Shown here piece after piece: positions 9,674 through 20,510 of a stretch of 64,000 nt of DNA. Position numbers and translations under genes: made by a program. The stretch is from the NCBI RefSeq assembly GCF_032362555.1, contig NC_083509.1:9695001-9759000 (forward strand). Reading direction: 5' to 3'. The stretch comes from Amyelois transitella (lineage: Eukaryota; Arthropoda; Insecta; Lepidoptera; Pyralidae). The notes beneath the pieces are model-generated. The model did not search any database. It saw only the letters and a list, made by a program, of their open reading frames with translations, and was not told the DNA's origin. How positions within the stretch are numbered: the first letter of the stretch is position 1; every line of letters begins with the position of its first letter.

Positions 9674-12600
9674 ATGGGAATGGGTGGAGCCATGGACAGC
9701 TGCGGGCGGTGTCTGAAGTATTCACTAATCTGCATCAATGTAGTTACCCTCGTAAGTTCTTATTTAATTATACTTTTTATAGGTTTTTCCTTTACATCTC
9801 ATCTTGAACTTTCCCCCTGTTTTTACTACGTGGGTGCGACATTTACTTATTTACATCATGGTTAGATCATGTATACTCGTATACCGCTCTGGCATATTTC
9901 AAGATGAATGTGCTTATTCTTAAGGCACGCGAGAGCAGCGTACTCCTCCCATGTATCGTTTCGCATAACAGGAAGGTTGATATAACTATGTTTGTTTGTT
10001 ACCGCTTCTTCTGCACTGACGCCTTGGAAGCGGCAGTAAACTTAGTTTTTAAGTAATTTATTTGACGTCAACCAAGTTGTTAAACCATACGACAATTATT
10101 AAGCGATATAATAATATCCTATAATAATGAATAAAAATTTTGAATTTTGAATTTTGAATTTTGAATTTTGAATTTATGGGTGGTGGGTGGGATATAGATA
10201 GTTAATTCCTAGTGTAACAAACATTTAGTTAGAAACATGATTGTCACAAATCCGATTTGTACATACATATATACATATGGTCAGGTCTATATCCCTTGCG
10301 GGGTAGACAGAGCCAACAGTCTTGAAAAGACTGAATGGGCACGTTCAGCTATTTGGCTTTATGATAGAATTGAGATCCAAATAGTGACAGGTTGCTAGCG
10401 CATCGTCTAACAAAGAATCCCAAGTTTGTAAGCCTATCCCTTAGTCGCCTTTTACGACAACCATGGGAAAGAGATGGCGTCATCCTATTTTTTTTAGTAT
10501 TGGTGCCGGGAACCACACGGCACTTTTGATCTGATTTGTATAAGAAGTTAAATATTTAATAACCTTACCTTTGGGTTGACTATTCATCGATCGTCAAAAG
10601 AATTACACGAACAAGGAGCCATAATTAGAAATAACGTGACCACTAACAGCGAAGGGCGGAATAGGGACGGTTTGATATGATCTAAGAAATCATCGACTTG
10701 ACCCAATTATTGAAGTGACCGCGATACATTTAAACAAATTCTTAGGTATGTTTTTTGTGTTAAGTTTGTAAAAGATAGCGTTTATCTATATATATTATTC
10801 GTATATTAATTTACTAACCATATCTACTAAGTAGGTGGAAACCACAGATGTAAAAACATTAATTGTATATCTGCTAGAAAACCCCTTTTAGAGTATAAAT
10901 TAGGGAGGGAAATTAGAGCTGGAATTAACGCAAAACTTTTTAAAAGTGCCGTTACGGTAAAATGTATTTGAATTGTCTAGTATGTAAAGCATGTAAAAAG
11001 AAGAATAACACATACATAAAATCACACCTCTTTCTCAGAGGGTTAGTCAAGGGACATCTGTCATGTTATCATTAAGGTTTGCGGTTGTGTAAATACCTAC
11101 TAACAAGACTGCATGGCTTTAACAAGTAATTTTCATATCCCTAATTCTGCAGAGGTCACCTACATATACTCACGTCTATATCCCTTGCGGGGTAGACAAA
11201 GCCAACTGTCTTGAAAACACTGCTAAGTCACGTTTAGGAAAAGGACCACTTCATCTCTTTCCCACGGATGTCGTAAAAGGAGACTAAGGGATATATAAAT
11301 AAACTTGGTGTTCTTTATTGTCTGTCAATATTTGAATGTCAATTCTACCATTACCTAAGCCAAACAGCTGAACGTGGTTTATCAGAGCTCACCTAATTGT
11401 AATAAAAATTAATTATATATATTTTATTCTTATGTCAATGACAGATAGCCGGCATCATTGCCTTCGCGCTAGGAATATGGGTGTGGTCGCAACGGTCCTT
11501 CTCCACCACGTTGCTGAGCAGCAACATGTTCGTGGCATCCCTGGGGGTGGTGATAGTGATGGGGGCGGCCATCGTGCTGCTCTCGCTGCTGGGCTGCTGC
11601 GGCGCCGCCAAGGAGGTCAAGTGTATGCTGCTCACAGTACGTATAACTATGTGATTATAGCTCTTAATACCCATTTAAAGTTATCTTCAAAGTCTTATGC
11701 TGGTTTGCATTGACGCCGGCAGGACATGTTGAGCAGCGCGTGCAAACCGTGCGGGCTTTTTTAAAGGCGCGCTGTGAAACGAGTGTCGCGTTTTGTTGCA
11801 AAATAGCTCTTAAGCTCTATAGCAAAAGGGCTCTGGCGGCGCTGGACGACTGCGCGCGTCTTACGAAGGGCGCGTTTGAACCGCGTTACTATGTTTTATA
11901 GTGTGTGTCAATCGCGCATCTCGCCAATTCTCTGAAACCTCTGAATAAACCCTCAACCCTCAAATTAAATTTTTATGCGAAATCGCAACGCACTTTGTCA
12001 AATCAAAACCTATTATTTTTGTGTATTGTTATTGAAACTAATCAAAGAACTACGCTCAAATGCTTACGCTAAGCCCTGGATCAAAAGCTAGTTAAAGTAA
12101 TACTGTATGTACTCAAGTACATACTTACTTTACTACATAGTAATATAGTGCCGTGTGGTTCCCGGCACCAATACAAAAAAGAATAGGACCACTCCATCTC
12201 TTTCCCGTGGATGTCGTAAAAGGCGACTAAGGGATAGGCTTACAAACTTGGGATTCTTTTTAGGCGATGGGCGAGCAACCTGTCACTATTTGAATCTCAA
12301 TTCTATCATTAAGCCAAATAGCTGAATGTGGCCATTCAGTCTTTTCAAGACTGTTGGCTCTGTCTACCCCGCAAGGGATATAGACGTGACCATATATGTA
12401 TGTATGTATGTAGTAATATAATATGTACTCAAGATCCTTTCGGAAATGAACGCCAAATTAATCTTTATTTACATAAAATTGTAATATTTCTAGTACTACA
12501 TCATCGTGTTCATCATATTCGTGGTGATGTTGGTGGGAGGGATACTTCAATTCGTGTTCCGGGAGAAGGCTCTGTCATCCCTGGACAGAGAACTGTACGC

Positions 12601-13553
12601 CGCTATCCCCAACTACGGCAGCAAACACGAGTACACGAAGGCCTGGGATGACACGCAGACTTACCTCCAGTGCTGCGGAGTCAGGGGCGCTAAGGACTGG
12701 AACGGGAATATACCTGAGAGCTGCTGCCAGGAGGTGTACCCTGGAAAGGTTCTTTGTAAATCAATTTTTAACCGTTATCGGCTACTACAGCAGGAAGCAC
12801 ACAAAGGCCTGGGGCGACACGCAGACCTACTTCCAGTATTGCGATACACGACAATTTGCACGAGCGAACAACAATATTAAATTTTTAACAGTTTACTTGT
12901 AATGCTTAAGATTCACGACATTCGACCAGGAATCGACCGCTAAGTTTCAGGTTCGATCCCTGGTCAGGTCATGACGGAAATTAACTCTCTCTTATTGGCT
13001 TGGGTCTACTAAGCATTTATTATAAAAAATATCTAATATCGTTGAGTGAGTACCTACAAGTATATGTCTAGAACTAACTTCTCAGCTAGAAATATTTATA
13101 TTTATTTTAAAATTTCAGCGACGAGACTGCAGGGCGTCTCCGAACCCTACGACGATGTACGTGGACGGCTGCTTGGACAAAGTAGTGGACTTCCTGCGAC
13201 AGAACGCCGTGTATGTGGGCGTCGCAGCCATCATTGTAGCAGTCATTATGGTGAGATGTTATTTTTTATCTTGAAACTGAGGATATCGCAGAACGGACAA
13301 AGTGGAGAAATGTCATAAAATAGTGCGGAAAATGGACCCTGGGGCCCGAAGCATAACATAAGAGGGTGCAACTGGCGACAAGCAGAGGTTTTTTTTGAAT
13401 GATTGAAGTCAAGGGGAAACTATGATCACAAATTATAAACCCTTATTTGTATCTATTAAAAATGTTTATAAACCTCCTTAACAATATTTTCTTGTTTTGT
13501 TACAGTTAATAGCGTTAATACTAGCGTGCGGGCTGTTTGTTAAAATAGAGTGA
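9674..13553 (+). CDS. Tetraspanin, 234 residues, five coding exons
   Basis: Exons 9674-9751, 11445-11636, 12494-12748, 13119-13250 and 13506-13553 all join in phase 0. The first exon follows an acceptor at 9666. Membrane span 1 crosses the exon 1/2 junction (YSLICINVVTL, then IAGIIAFALGIWVW). Span 2 ends in the conserved GCCGA motif, span 3 is YYIIVFIIFVVMLVGGIL, and span 4 crosses exons 4/5 (VYVGVAAIIVAVIM, LIALILACGLFV). The large extracellular loop has the diagnostic QCCGV and PESCCQ motifs plus further cysteines (RRDC, DGC). The tail is very short (KIE). Family proteins organise membrane microdomains with integrins and receptors; the partner is unknown here. The exon 3 donor is weak (AAG|GTTCTT). 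Polyadenylation signals lie at 13871-13876 and 13906-13911. SINE copies occupy introns 1 and 2. Confidence 0.92.
10137..10175 (+). repeat. Heptanucleotide microsatellite (TTTTGAA)n
   Basis: About five perfect tandem copies of a 7-bp unit, in intron 1 of the tetraspanin. Confidence 0.9.
10261..10523 (-). repeat. SINE-like dispersed repeat, near full length
   Basis: Runs from a CATACATATATACATATGG tail through TATATCCCTTGCGGGGTAGA to AACCACACGGCAC. It is one of the best preserved copies and lies in intron 1 of the tetraspanin. Confidence 0.9.
11161..11380. repeat. Chimeric SINE-like copy with halves in opposite orientation
   Basis: 11161 to about 11233 reads in the minus orientation (CACGTCTATATCCCTTGCGG). 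From about 11237 the sequence switches to the plus orientation (GGACCACTTCATCTCTTTCC ... CAGCTGAACGTGG). It is therefore a head-to-head composite of two partial copies, or the product of an internal inversion. Confidence 0.8.
12148..12412 (+). repeat. SINE-like dispersed repeat, full-length plus copy
   Basis: Starts GTGCCGTGTGGTTCCCGGCA and ends with GGGATATAGACGTGACCATA followed by a TATG microsatellite tail. It lies in intron 2 of the tetraspanin and serves as the reference copy for this family. Confidence 0.9.
12773..12847 (+). pseudogene. Decayed partial copy of tetraspanin exon 3
   Basis: Lies just downstream of exon 3 and aligns with 12601-12680. Shared blocks include CGCAGACCTAC and AAGGCCTGGG. 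Translated, HTKAWGDTQTYFQYC mirrors YTKAWDDTQTYLQCC of the real exon. One cysteine of the CCG motif has become Tyr, and there is a 6-bp deletion. It is flanked by unrelated AT-rich intron and ends without a donor. Confidence 0.8.
12925..12978 (+). repeat. tRNA-derived SINE fragment with a B box
   Basis: Contains GTTTCAGGTTCGATCCCTGG, a clear RNA polymerase III B box, flanked by inverted similarity (GACCAGGAATCGA ... TCCCTGGTC). No full A box is seen. Confidence 0.45.
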
Positions 13554-13946
13554 CCATGAAGAAATGTAAATGTGGACTTGAACATACATATATCTGACTC
13601 TTTAGCTTCGTGATCAATCGTTTGCTTTGTACGGTAACATTTCTCTTAGATCTGATTCTTTGTAATTTATTAAATTAATTTTAAAGATGGTTGTATTTTT
13701 TTAAAGTTTTTAAATATTTTCTTTTAATATAAGTATGTGAATGTTTTACTGATTCAACGTGTTGAAGTATTTAAATAACATCGAATGATATGAACGTGTA
13801 TTTTCTTATACGTTGATAGAAAACAAACTTTTACTATTTATATTATTAGGTATATTTACAAAAGGTTTAAAATAAAAACAAAAACTGATTAAAAAAAGAA
13901 ATATAAATAAATGAACTGGCCAAAAGTAGCAAAAAAAAAAGTAAAT
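13554..13946. other. Tail-to-tail interval between tetraspanin and cyclophilin genes
   Basis: AT-rich 3' UTR sequence of the tetraspanin, with AATAAA at 13871-13876 and 13906-13911. The reverse strand carries AATAAA at about 13671-13666. If used by the cyclophilin gene, this would make the two transcripts overlap by roughly 200 nt; the overlap is inferred. Confidence 0.5.
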
Positions 13947-16900
13947 TCACTTCTTTGCTTTCCTCCTCGGCGGGAACTTGATGGTGTTAGGGTTGCCCTC
14001 GCGGTACTGGCCGGTGCGCGTGTACCAGCCCACGTAGCGGATCATGCAGTCTGCCGTGGTGGTGCCCAGTGGCAGCCCTAGCGCGCTAATACGCTCTAGC
14101 GCTTGGGCTGGCCCGCCTACCACCTGTCATTTGTTTAGAGAGAGAGTAAGACAGCAATATTAAATATTATTTTTAACTCATTATCCTGGTGTTGGGCATG
14201 GAGCCTTAGTTTGGGCAGGTTACACGAAGCGACTTCTACAATTTCCCTTGTTATAATGGGGAAGCTTACACGACTTGGGTTGTTGTTGAGAAAAATCAAT
14301 TTGTTTTACTTTAAATTTTACTTATGAAATATTTTTTTATATTTTGAATTATTATTTTACACTATGCTAAAAAGAGACTGCCCTAGGCAAATTTTCGCCG
14401 TGGAGAAAATACATATACAATTACACTATGGAAAGTATAATCTATAAATAGGTAAGTACTTACTCTCCCAAAAACGACGTTTTTCCCGTCAAGTTGAGGT
14501 AAAGGTTTGAATATGATGTTGAACTGGCCACAAACTTCGTTGTCGCTGTTCACAACCATGGACAATACTCCTGAAATTAGTCACATAGTCACGAGGCACA
14601 TTTACAAAAAAATATAACCTACCTATGATTATCTGATTTACCAGTACAATCCAGGATCATAGTCAAAGGTGCACCCCAAGCTCCTTTCCAAAGTGGTGAG
14701 GATATAACTGGGGAGACTAGGAGGGAAACCAGTTACTAAACAAACTGGTTTATACATACGGCAACATTATGTAGTATGCTTGCAGGATATTAACAAGTAA
14801 AAATATAAACATTACCAGGTACGGTATGCTTCAATGTATAGTTCTCGGCTCCCATGGGTTCTTGTGCGTCTTCAGGGATGTAACACCCAAATCCATTGTC
14901 TTTGGTCACGTCTCCGCCCCGGCAGTATAATTCAGGAACTATCCTGTTTGGATATTCAAAGTCAGTATGTTCTGTAATATGTTTGAAATGCATTTAAATT
15001 GATAGCAGTCAATACGATTTTCCGATCCTTTTTTCATATCTTATTCCTCATCAGCAATATGCCGCTCATGCAAGACGAGTCACGGGCAAAAACTTATAAT
15101 ACAGTTACAGTTAATAGGTAAACGCGTTTAAATTAAATCTTAATGCTGAATTAAGAAAAAAAATGAAAACAGAAATTGTTAATTACTGTTCAATAATTCT
15201 TTGAAAATTGTTTAAGCATTACACCTGAAGAACCTGGTTCCCATGTAGGCGTGTCCTCTCCCGTCACCCTTGATCAGCGCCAGGAACAGCTGACAGGTCT
15301 TTGGAGCCAGGTCGTTGAATAGCTCGATCGTCACTCGGCCGATTTTGGATCCACCCGCCACCCAGATCTCCATTGCAACTCTGTTTACATGAATATTGCT
15401 TATACCCACAAAACTCTTGAATATTAAAAATTTTTACGAAAATATTTTTAACGCTGTATTTAATTTTGTCTAAGTTCATTAATACCCACTAGATAAAAAA
15501 GGAGTTTAAGAAAAAAATCTTACTTCGTTCTTACCACATGGTCAGGTTTATCGAAGGCAGGATCTCTGATATCACGGTCTATTTTTCCAGTCTTGAATAA
15601 AATGAATGGTAAACTGAAAATATGTTAAATAAATAAATATAAAGGAAACAAATGACACAGATTGAGTTAGTATCGAAGTAAGTTTGAGACGAGATATACT
15701 GAACGATTTTATATTTTATATATAGACATATAATGACATTCAAGACTTGTGTAATAATTATTAATTGGAAGAACAGGTAACTTAAATAGGTAGTAGCTAG
15801 TGTATAATCGGTTATGATCTATCGGTGACTAGATTTGAATATCCCTGTACTTACGAAGCTCCCAAGATAAGTTTGTGTTTCGTGTCTTTCCACAGTTCAT
15901 CGAATTCTTTTGTGAGAGGCTGCTCAGATCTCTGAAAATACATTTTTGTGAATACACCTAGTTTTATATGTTTTAATATTTGATAAAACAAAAAATTAAA
16001 AGTTTTATTGTCTCAAGAACACATTCTTTTTGGTCCTGTAAGAAAACAGTATAAAGTAATATATACGAAACATAGTAATATAATTAATGAAGTCTACAGC
16101 ATGCTGTTTCTAAAAGCTGATTCTAAAGCGTTACCGCTAAGTTCAAATTGGGAACAGATAAAGACGAGAGAATATTAAAAATGGAATTAAAAAATGCACA
16201 AAATACCTAGCTTGTAGTTTTAGCAGCATTAATTACAGCTTCATTCTATGTAGTAAGCAAATTAATATTGAGAATTTTACGGCTGTTAGTAGTCTGGAGT
16301 AAAAGTAGAGGTTTTTCTTGCGTATTTCGTCGAGGACACGCTGTCGTTGCTGGCAGAGCAGCTTGTTGTACTTATTGGTCGGTTCCGGCCGCATCCAGCA
16401 GTCCACGTAGCCCTTAAATTATATCTAAAATATTAAAGAGGACACGGAATGACTGATAGGCGTATATATTAAGGCAGAACCCAAACCTCTGATTCTTGGT
16501 TGCTTATGTAGTGTAGGGGTGCACTAAGAGAGGATTCCCGCGAGAATAAAAATGAACGTTATTTTTCTGTTTAAGCGGGTGGAGCCGCAGGTTAACTAAA
16601 AGCTCGCTCTTCAGCTAGTTTCTAGTTTCCTTATTGGAGAAACTCGGTCCAAACCTTAAACTGACAAAGTCGTGGAAAAGTTGTATAAGTATATAGTATT
16701 TATAAAGATAAACATTGAAAAAACCAATATTAGAAATTAAGATCCCATTAAGACGGCTACTTATGAATTCTGATATAAAGACTGATGGAACAGATCAATG
16801 TGCCGCAATACATAAAAAATACTTATATTATATAAGTGTAATAGTAGTAAGTATTATATAAGTGGACTGAGAAGTGTTTCGTTCTATACTTACCCCAGTC

Positions 16901-18383
16901 CTTTGAATCAAGTTGATTCTCTTCAGGAGATCCTTGTTGACCACCATGTTCTCCTCCAGCTGCCGCGCGTAGTAGTTTAACCTCCGCGGCTTCAGATACA
17001 GCTCGGGAAACAACTCCGGCGGGCTATCGTCCACTTTGTGGTGTGACATTTGTAACTGTTTTAGAAAAAACAGGTTTTGTATGGCAGACATACATACATA
17101 TAGTCACGTCTATATCCCTTGCGGGGTAGACAGAGCCAACCGTCTTAAAAGACTGAAAGGCCACGTTCGGCTGTTAGGCTTAATGATAGAATTGAGATTC
17201 TAATAGTGTGTGTAGTGACAGGTTGCTAGCATGGGCTAGCGATAAACATGATGCAAACAAGCGATGGCGACAAAAACAAGAATCTCAAGTTATCTCTCCT
17301 ATCCCTTAGTCGCCATTTTACGACATCCATTCAAAGAGATTTTATGGTAGAACATGAAAATATATAGAAAAATGAGAAGGACCGGACGAAATAGAAAGAG
17401 AAATGTCTGAAGCCAATGACAAAGTGTAGCGGAAGAGAGTGCAAAGTGAATAAAAATATAATCGAGATATATAAATACTTACACCAATGATTTCAAAAGT
17501 ACGCATTACTTAATATATATCTACATAAGTCAAAGACTGACACGAATTTAGATGTACTTAGGTCTATTGATTATTTCCGATTCCAATTACGTACCTGTTT
17601 CTGATGGTTGCACCAATTTTCGTAGAATAAAATGGTGAGCAGAGGGAATCTTGGAGGCTAAAAAAAATTAAGAAACAAATTTAAAAGAAAGCTGCTATGC
17701 TAGATACGTGTATAAGTGGCATTAGAGTATTTAAGCCGGAAGGGACTTAGCAGCACTAAAGCAGAAGTCTAACTTAACTACTAATCCAATCTAGGATCAT
17801 GGTTAAAGGCGTACTCCGGGCTTCTCTCCAGGTGAGGTGAGTGTGTAACCGGGAATATCGCCAAGAGGAAGGACAAGAATGCATAATTTGGAAATAAGTC
17901 TCTTTGAAAGCGATTCCTTTCACAAGATATTATAAGAACTGCAGAAGACCAATTCTTACTTTTGTCTACCTAAGACAATTTTGAATTATTCTAGTTTTCT
18001 CAGTAAGATTGTTTGTTAATGTGAAGATAATGTGCCTATTTTATATGAATTTAAATGTGCTAGCATAAAGACAACTTTATGCTATTTATATATATATTGT
18101 TTTTTATCGATCTTTTTTCCTCCTAGCCTAGGTAGGATACATACATATAATCACGTCTATTTCCCTTGCGGGGTAGACAGAGCCAACAGTCTTGAAAAGA
18201 ATTAAGATTTTAAGTAATTTTATTTAATAAAATAGCCTAGGATAACAGAATATTGCTAACCAGTTTGAACTCCCTCGGCCTGCGCACGCGCGGTGGCCGC
18301 GGCTTCTCCGGTATGGGCGGCGGCGACTGTAGCGTCGGGTCGTTTAGAAGCGCGTCGCACGCGCGTTCCCGTAGCGGATGCAT
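13947..18383 (-). CDS. Cyclophilin-domain protein with N-terminal extension, 404 residues
   Basis: Ten exons with consistent phases: 18383-18261, 17657-17595, 17055-16894, 16412-16281, 15931-15855, 15613-15524, 15380-15225, 14943-14816, 14570-14464 and 14123-13947. The start is MHPLRERACDALLNDP. The first 200 or so residues are an unrecognised, Pro/Arg-rich then helical region. The cyclophilin domain spans exons 7-10 (VAMEIWVAGG, RVTIELFNDLAPKTC, FFRIVPELYCRGGD, LSMVVNSD, LDGKNVVFG), followed by a basic tail ending RRKAKK. The exon 8 acceptor was placed at AAACAG|G because it restores FFRIVP in frame; a nearer upstream AG would cause a stop. Of the human CypA pocket, Arg55, Gln111 and Leu122 are kept, but F60, M61, Q63, F113, W121 and H126 are replaced, so weak or no isomerase activity is likely. 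The exon 4 donor (GCC|GTAAAA) is the least certain. Confidence 0.85.
14180..14290. repeat. Fragment of a lepidopteran dispersed repeat
   Basis: GGTTACACGAAGCGACTTCT resembles the CACGAAGCGATTCCCGTCTGA part of the longer repeat at 22220-22575. It lies in the last intron of the cyclophilin gene. Confidence 0.45.
14648..14735. repeat. Short dispersed repeat (ATCCAGGATCATAGTCAAAGG type)
   Basis: Shares ATCCAGGATCAT and GTCAAAGGTGCACCCC with 17785-17880, followed by TCCTTTCCAAAGTGGTGAGG and AACTGGGGA. It lies in an intron of the cyclophilin gene. Confidence 0.55.
17089..17342 (-). repeat. SINE-like dispersed repeat with internal insertion
   Basis: GTCACGTCTATATCCCTTGC through CTATCCCTTAGTCGCC and CGACATCCATT. 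A roughly 50-bp block with duplicated CTAGC motifs lies between the GGTTGCTAGC and AAGAATCTCAAG landmarks. It sits in intron 2 of the cyclophilin gene. Confidence 0.8.
17785..17880. repeat. Short dispersed repeat, second copy
   Basis: AATCTAGGATCATGGTTAAA and CTTCTCTCCAGGTGAGGTGA correspond to 14648-14735 in the same gene's intron. A weaker third copy is visible near 53728-53765 (CATGATCCAATATCGGTTAA). Confidence 0.55.
18138..18204 (-). repeat. SINE-like repeat fragment
   Basis: Only the tail part is present: ATACATACATATAATCACGT through CAGAGCCAACAGTCTTGAAA. It lies in intron 1 of the cyclophilin gene. Confidence 0.85.
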
Positions 18384-19028
18384 GCTTAGCTATTTTTATT
18401 ATCTACAACACATTTAACAAGTTCTAAAAATACTTAGTATTTTTCTGTAATGCGTGTCTGAAGAAAAAGGTAAAGAGTAAATAAAAATATAAACCAAAAT
18501 ATTTTTTTGTAGAATTATTAATATTGCCTAAAATCGCTTTCTTAATTTTCCTTTACAAAAGTATTAAGGTACCTTGAAATTTTGAAAATGTTTATGACAC
18601 AAGAAATGCAGAGTTCTGTGAAACAGCGATTTTAGGTAGATTGCAATTCGATATTTCAGGATGTTTATCTATAACTTTTGCAACGAAGATAACTATTCTT
18701 ACTTCAAAATTTTATATGATGATTCTAGATATAATAGAGATACGTACTTATTCTTCAATAATCATAACGAGTTTGTGGATTGGGATGTGATTTGGGATCA
18801 CGATTATTACTTATAACAAATTTTCAACTAATATTACAGTTCCGACATAAAGATGGAAGAAAGCGTCTATGTCATGGTGACTTTGCCAATTGAGATTTAT
18901 TTCTTCATTATTGATAACTCTGGTTGATAAGGAGAATATAGAGAACTTAATCAAAGGACCTAAATGTCGCTTCAAGTATTAAAAAAACACATTTAAGTAT
19001 TTTTATTTCATCAGGTAAACAAAAATCG
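18384..19028. other. Interval between cyclophilin 5' end and secreted-protein gene 1
   Basis: Probably contains the cyclophilin promoter (reading leftward) and the 3' end of secreted-protein gene 1, whose AATAAA on the minus strand is at 19007-19002. A 51-codon plus frame (18661-18816) is described separately. Confidence 0.5.
18661..18816 (+). CDS. Possible small ORF or orphan 3' exon, unknown
   Basis: An open frame of 51 codons from ATG 18661 to TAA 18816, immediately after an acceptor-like ATATTTCAG. The product is rich in Asp, Asn, Tyr and Phe (for example NNHNEFVDWDVIWDHDYYL). No domain is recognised and no partner exon was found upstream. It may be chance; the skewed composition is the reason for listing it. 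Confidence 0.2.
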   Translation: MFIYNFCNEDNYSYFKILYDDSRYNRDTYLFFNNHNEFVDWDVIWDHDYYL

Positions 19029-19627
19029 TTATACTGTAGTGGTCTTCTCGGTTGGTACTGCCACGCAACTCTGCTTTTGATAGCCTTTGGCCAAGATGTT
19101 GTATTGGGAAGCGCTGAACTCCAGGAGTTTGTACTTGATACTGACGGTTTTGGTCGGCTTGTCGAAGGTCACCGTGGGCGTTGACACCCGGTTCCTCACA
19201 GTCACTTTCAGGTAAGCCACTTCGTAACAGTCTAGATCCTAAAAAAGGTGGCAGAATTGAGATATCGAAGTAATACGAATTATCAGTGTTGATGTTGTTG
19301 CTAAATCGTAATTTTTTTGGCGATGCTCACAGATCATATGTTATTAGGATACAGATTTATCGATAAATTACCCTGTTTTTAAGCCAACCGTTTAAATATA
19401 TATATTTGTGGTCTTATAAATAATCAAAGTATACAAACACTTCAAGAAGGGATTTAACTTACGTCTAGAGGTATCATCTTTTGTTTTTCTGTCCATCCAA
19501 TTGTACCATTCAAATTTGCGATAACTGCATCATTTCTTCCAAATTCCCAGACTTTAAAAACTTCACACTTTCCAAAATTTACAGAAGTAATTATCATTAA
19601 AAGTCCAGTAAGGCAGTACAGGTTCAT
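19029..19627 (-). CDS. Small secreted protein 1, function unknown
   Basis: Two exons, 19627-19463 and 19238-19029, join in phase 0 to give 124 residues. The first 20 or so residues form a signal peptide (MNLYCLTGLLMIITSVNFG). The mature part begins near CEVFKVWEFG and contains TVRNRVSTPTVTFDKPT, then ISYKLLxFS-type and AKGYQKQSC motifs shared with the neighbour at 20511-21295. AATAAA on the minus strand at 19007-19002, 22 nt past the stop, supports the 3' end. I do not recognise the family; gene duplication next door suggests a secreted, fast-evolving product. Few cysteines remain after cleavage (Cys21, Cys59, Cys near the C-terminus). Confidence 0.72.
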
Positions 19628-20510
19628 GATGGATTCTTTTACCTACTCTCTATAACAAAACCAATAGATTAGAAGAAAATATATCTGTAACAACACTTAT
19701 TGTATGATGAAGTAAGTACAAATTCGCTCTTAGAATTCCGCAATATAAGTAGGAAAACGACATTTTATACGAAAAAAGTTTCCTCTCAACTTTAATACAA
19801 TTGTTGATACGAGTACATTTTAGAAAATCTCTTTAATAAAATTAGGGAAGTCGCGTTAAAATCGGATTAGGAGTTTTTGAGATATGCATTAGATTAGATT
19901 CTAGATCCAGATATGCATACTATATGTACTTATAAAATTATTTTACAGTTGACAGACATTGGAAGTTGGTTAATTTTTAAACATTTTTATTACCTCTGCG
20001 AAATTTTCACGGAACACGCTGAGCATAGCTAACGGTCGCCACGCTTGGTTGCCAGTTGTTTTTTGCATGCCATTTATGACGATTAATTCGCAAATGAGAT
20101 TTTGCTTCAATTCGGCATGGCGTATTACGTATTAATTATACTTAGTACTGCAGTGTGTGTATCATGTTTTGTACGAAGTAAGAACAACCGAACCCTGGGC
20201 TCCCTGGGTCCTGGGCACACTCTTCTTGGATGAGAGCTCAACTAATGAACTCTTTTTTTATATTAAGTTTGTTATGTACTAATTGAGTTTTACTATTTGT
20301 TAAACACTAATTAAGCACTACGAGGTACTGCTACGACACTGTAGCGGCTCTACAAACGGAGCTACGCCGGCGCTACGATCATGGGAACTCACGGGCAAAT
20401 AAACAAAAGGAACAAAAAATGGATATATTTGTTAAGGATATCATTGTAACTATTTATTATTCTCCTTTGCACAAAAGTATATTTTATTGTGCTATGAAAG
20501 CTATAATTAA
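19628..20510. other. Interval between the two secreted-protein genes
   Basis: Holds the presumed promoter of gene 1 (TATATTTT on the minus strand about 50 nt upstream of its ATG) and the polyadenylation signal of gene 2 (AATAAA on the minus strand at 20488-20483). A CTACG-rich patch at about 20325-20385 is noted under findings. Confidence 0.45.

Noticed and set aside
11710..11901. 63-codon plus frame downstream of tetraspanin exon 2
   Set aside because: It lies in intron 2 without fitting splice sites and resembles no tetraspanin segment.
14971..14993. Acceptor ATTACAG just upstream of cyclophilin exon 8
   Set aside because: Using it puts a TGA in frame after the previous exon; the acceptor at AAACAG (14944) restores the conserved FFRIVP motif instead.
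15535..15540. Donor GTG|GTAAGA for cyclophilin exon 6
   Set aside because: The phase would not join to VAMEIWVAGG of exon 7; the donor 11 nt further (ACGAA|GTAAGA, end 15524) gives a continuous frame.
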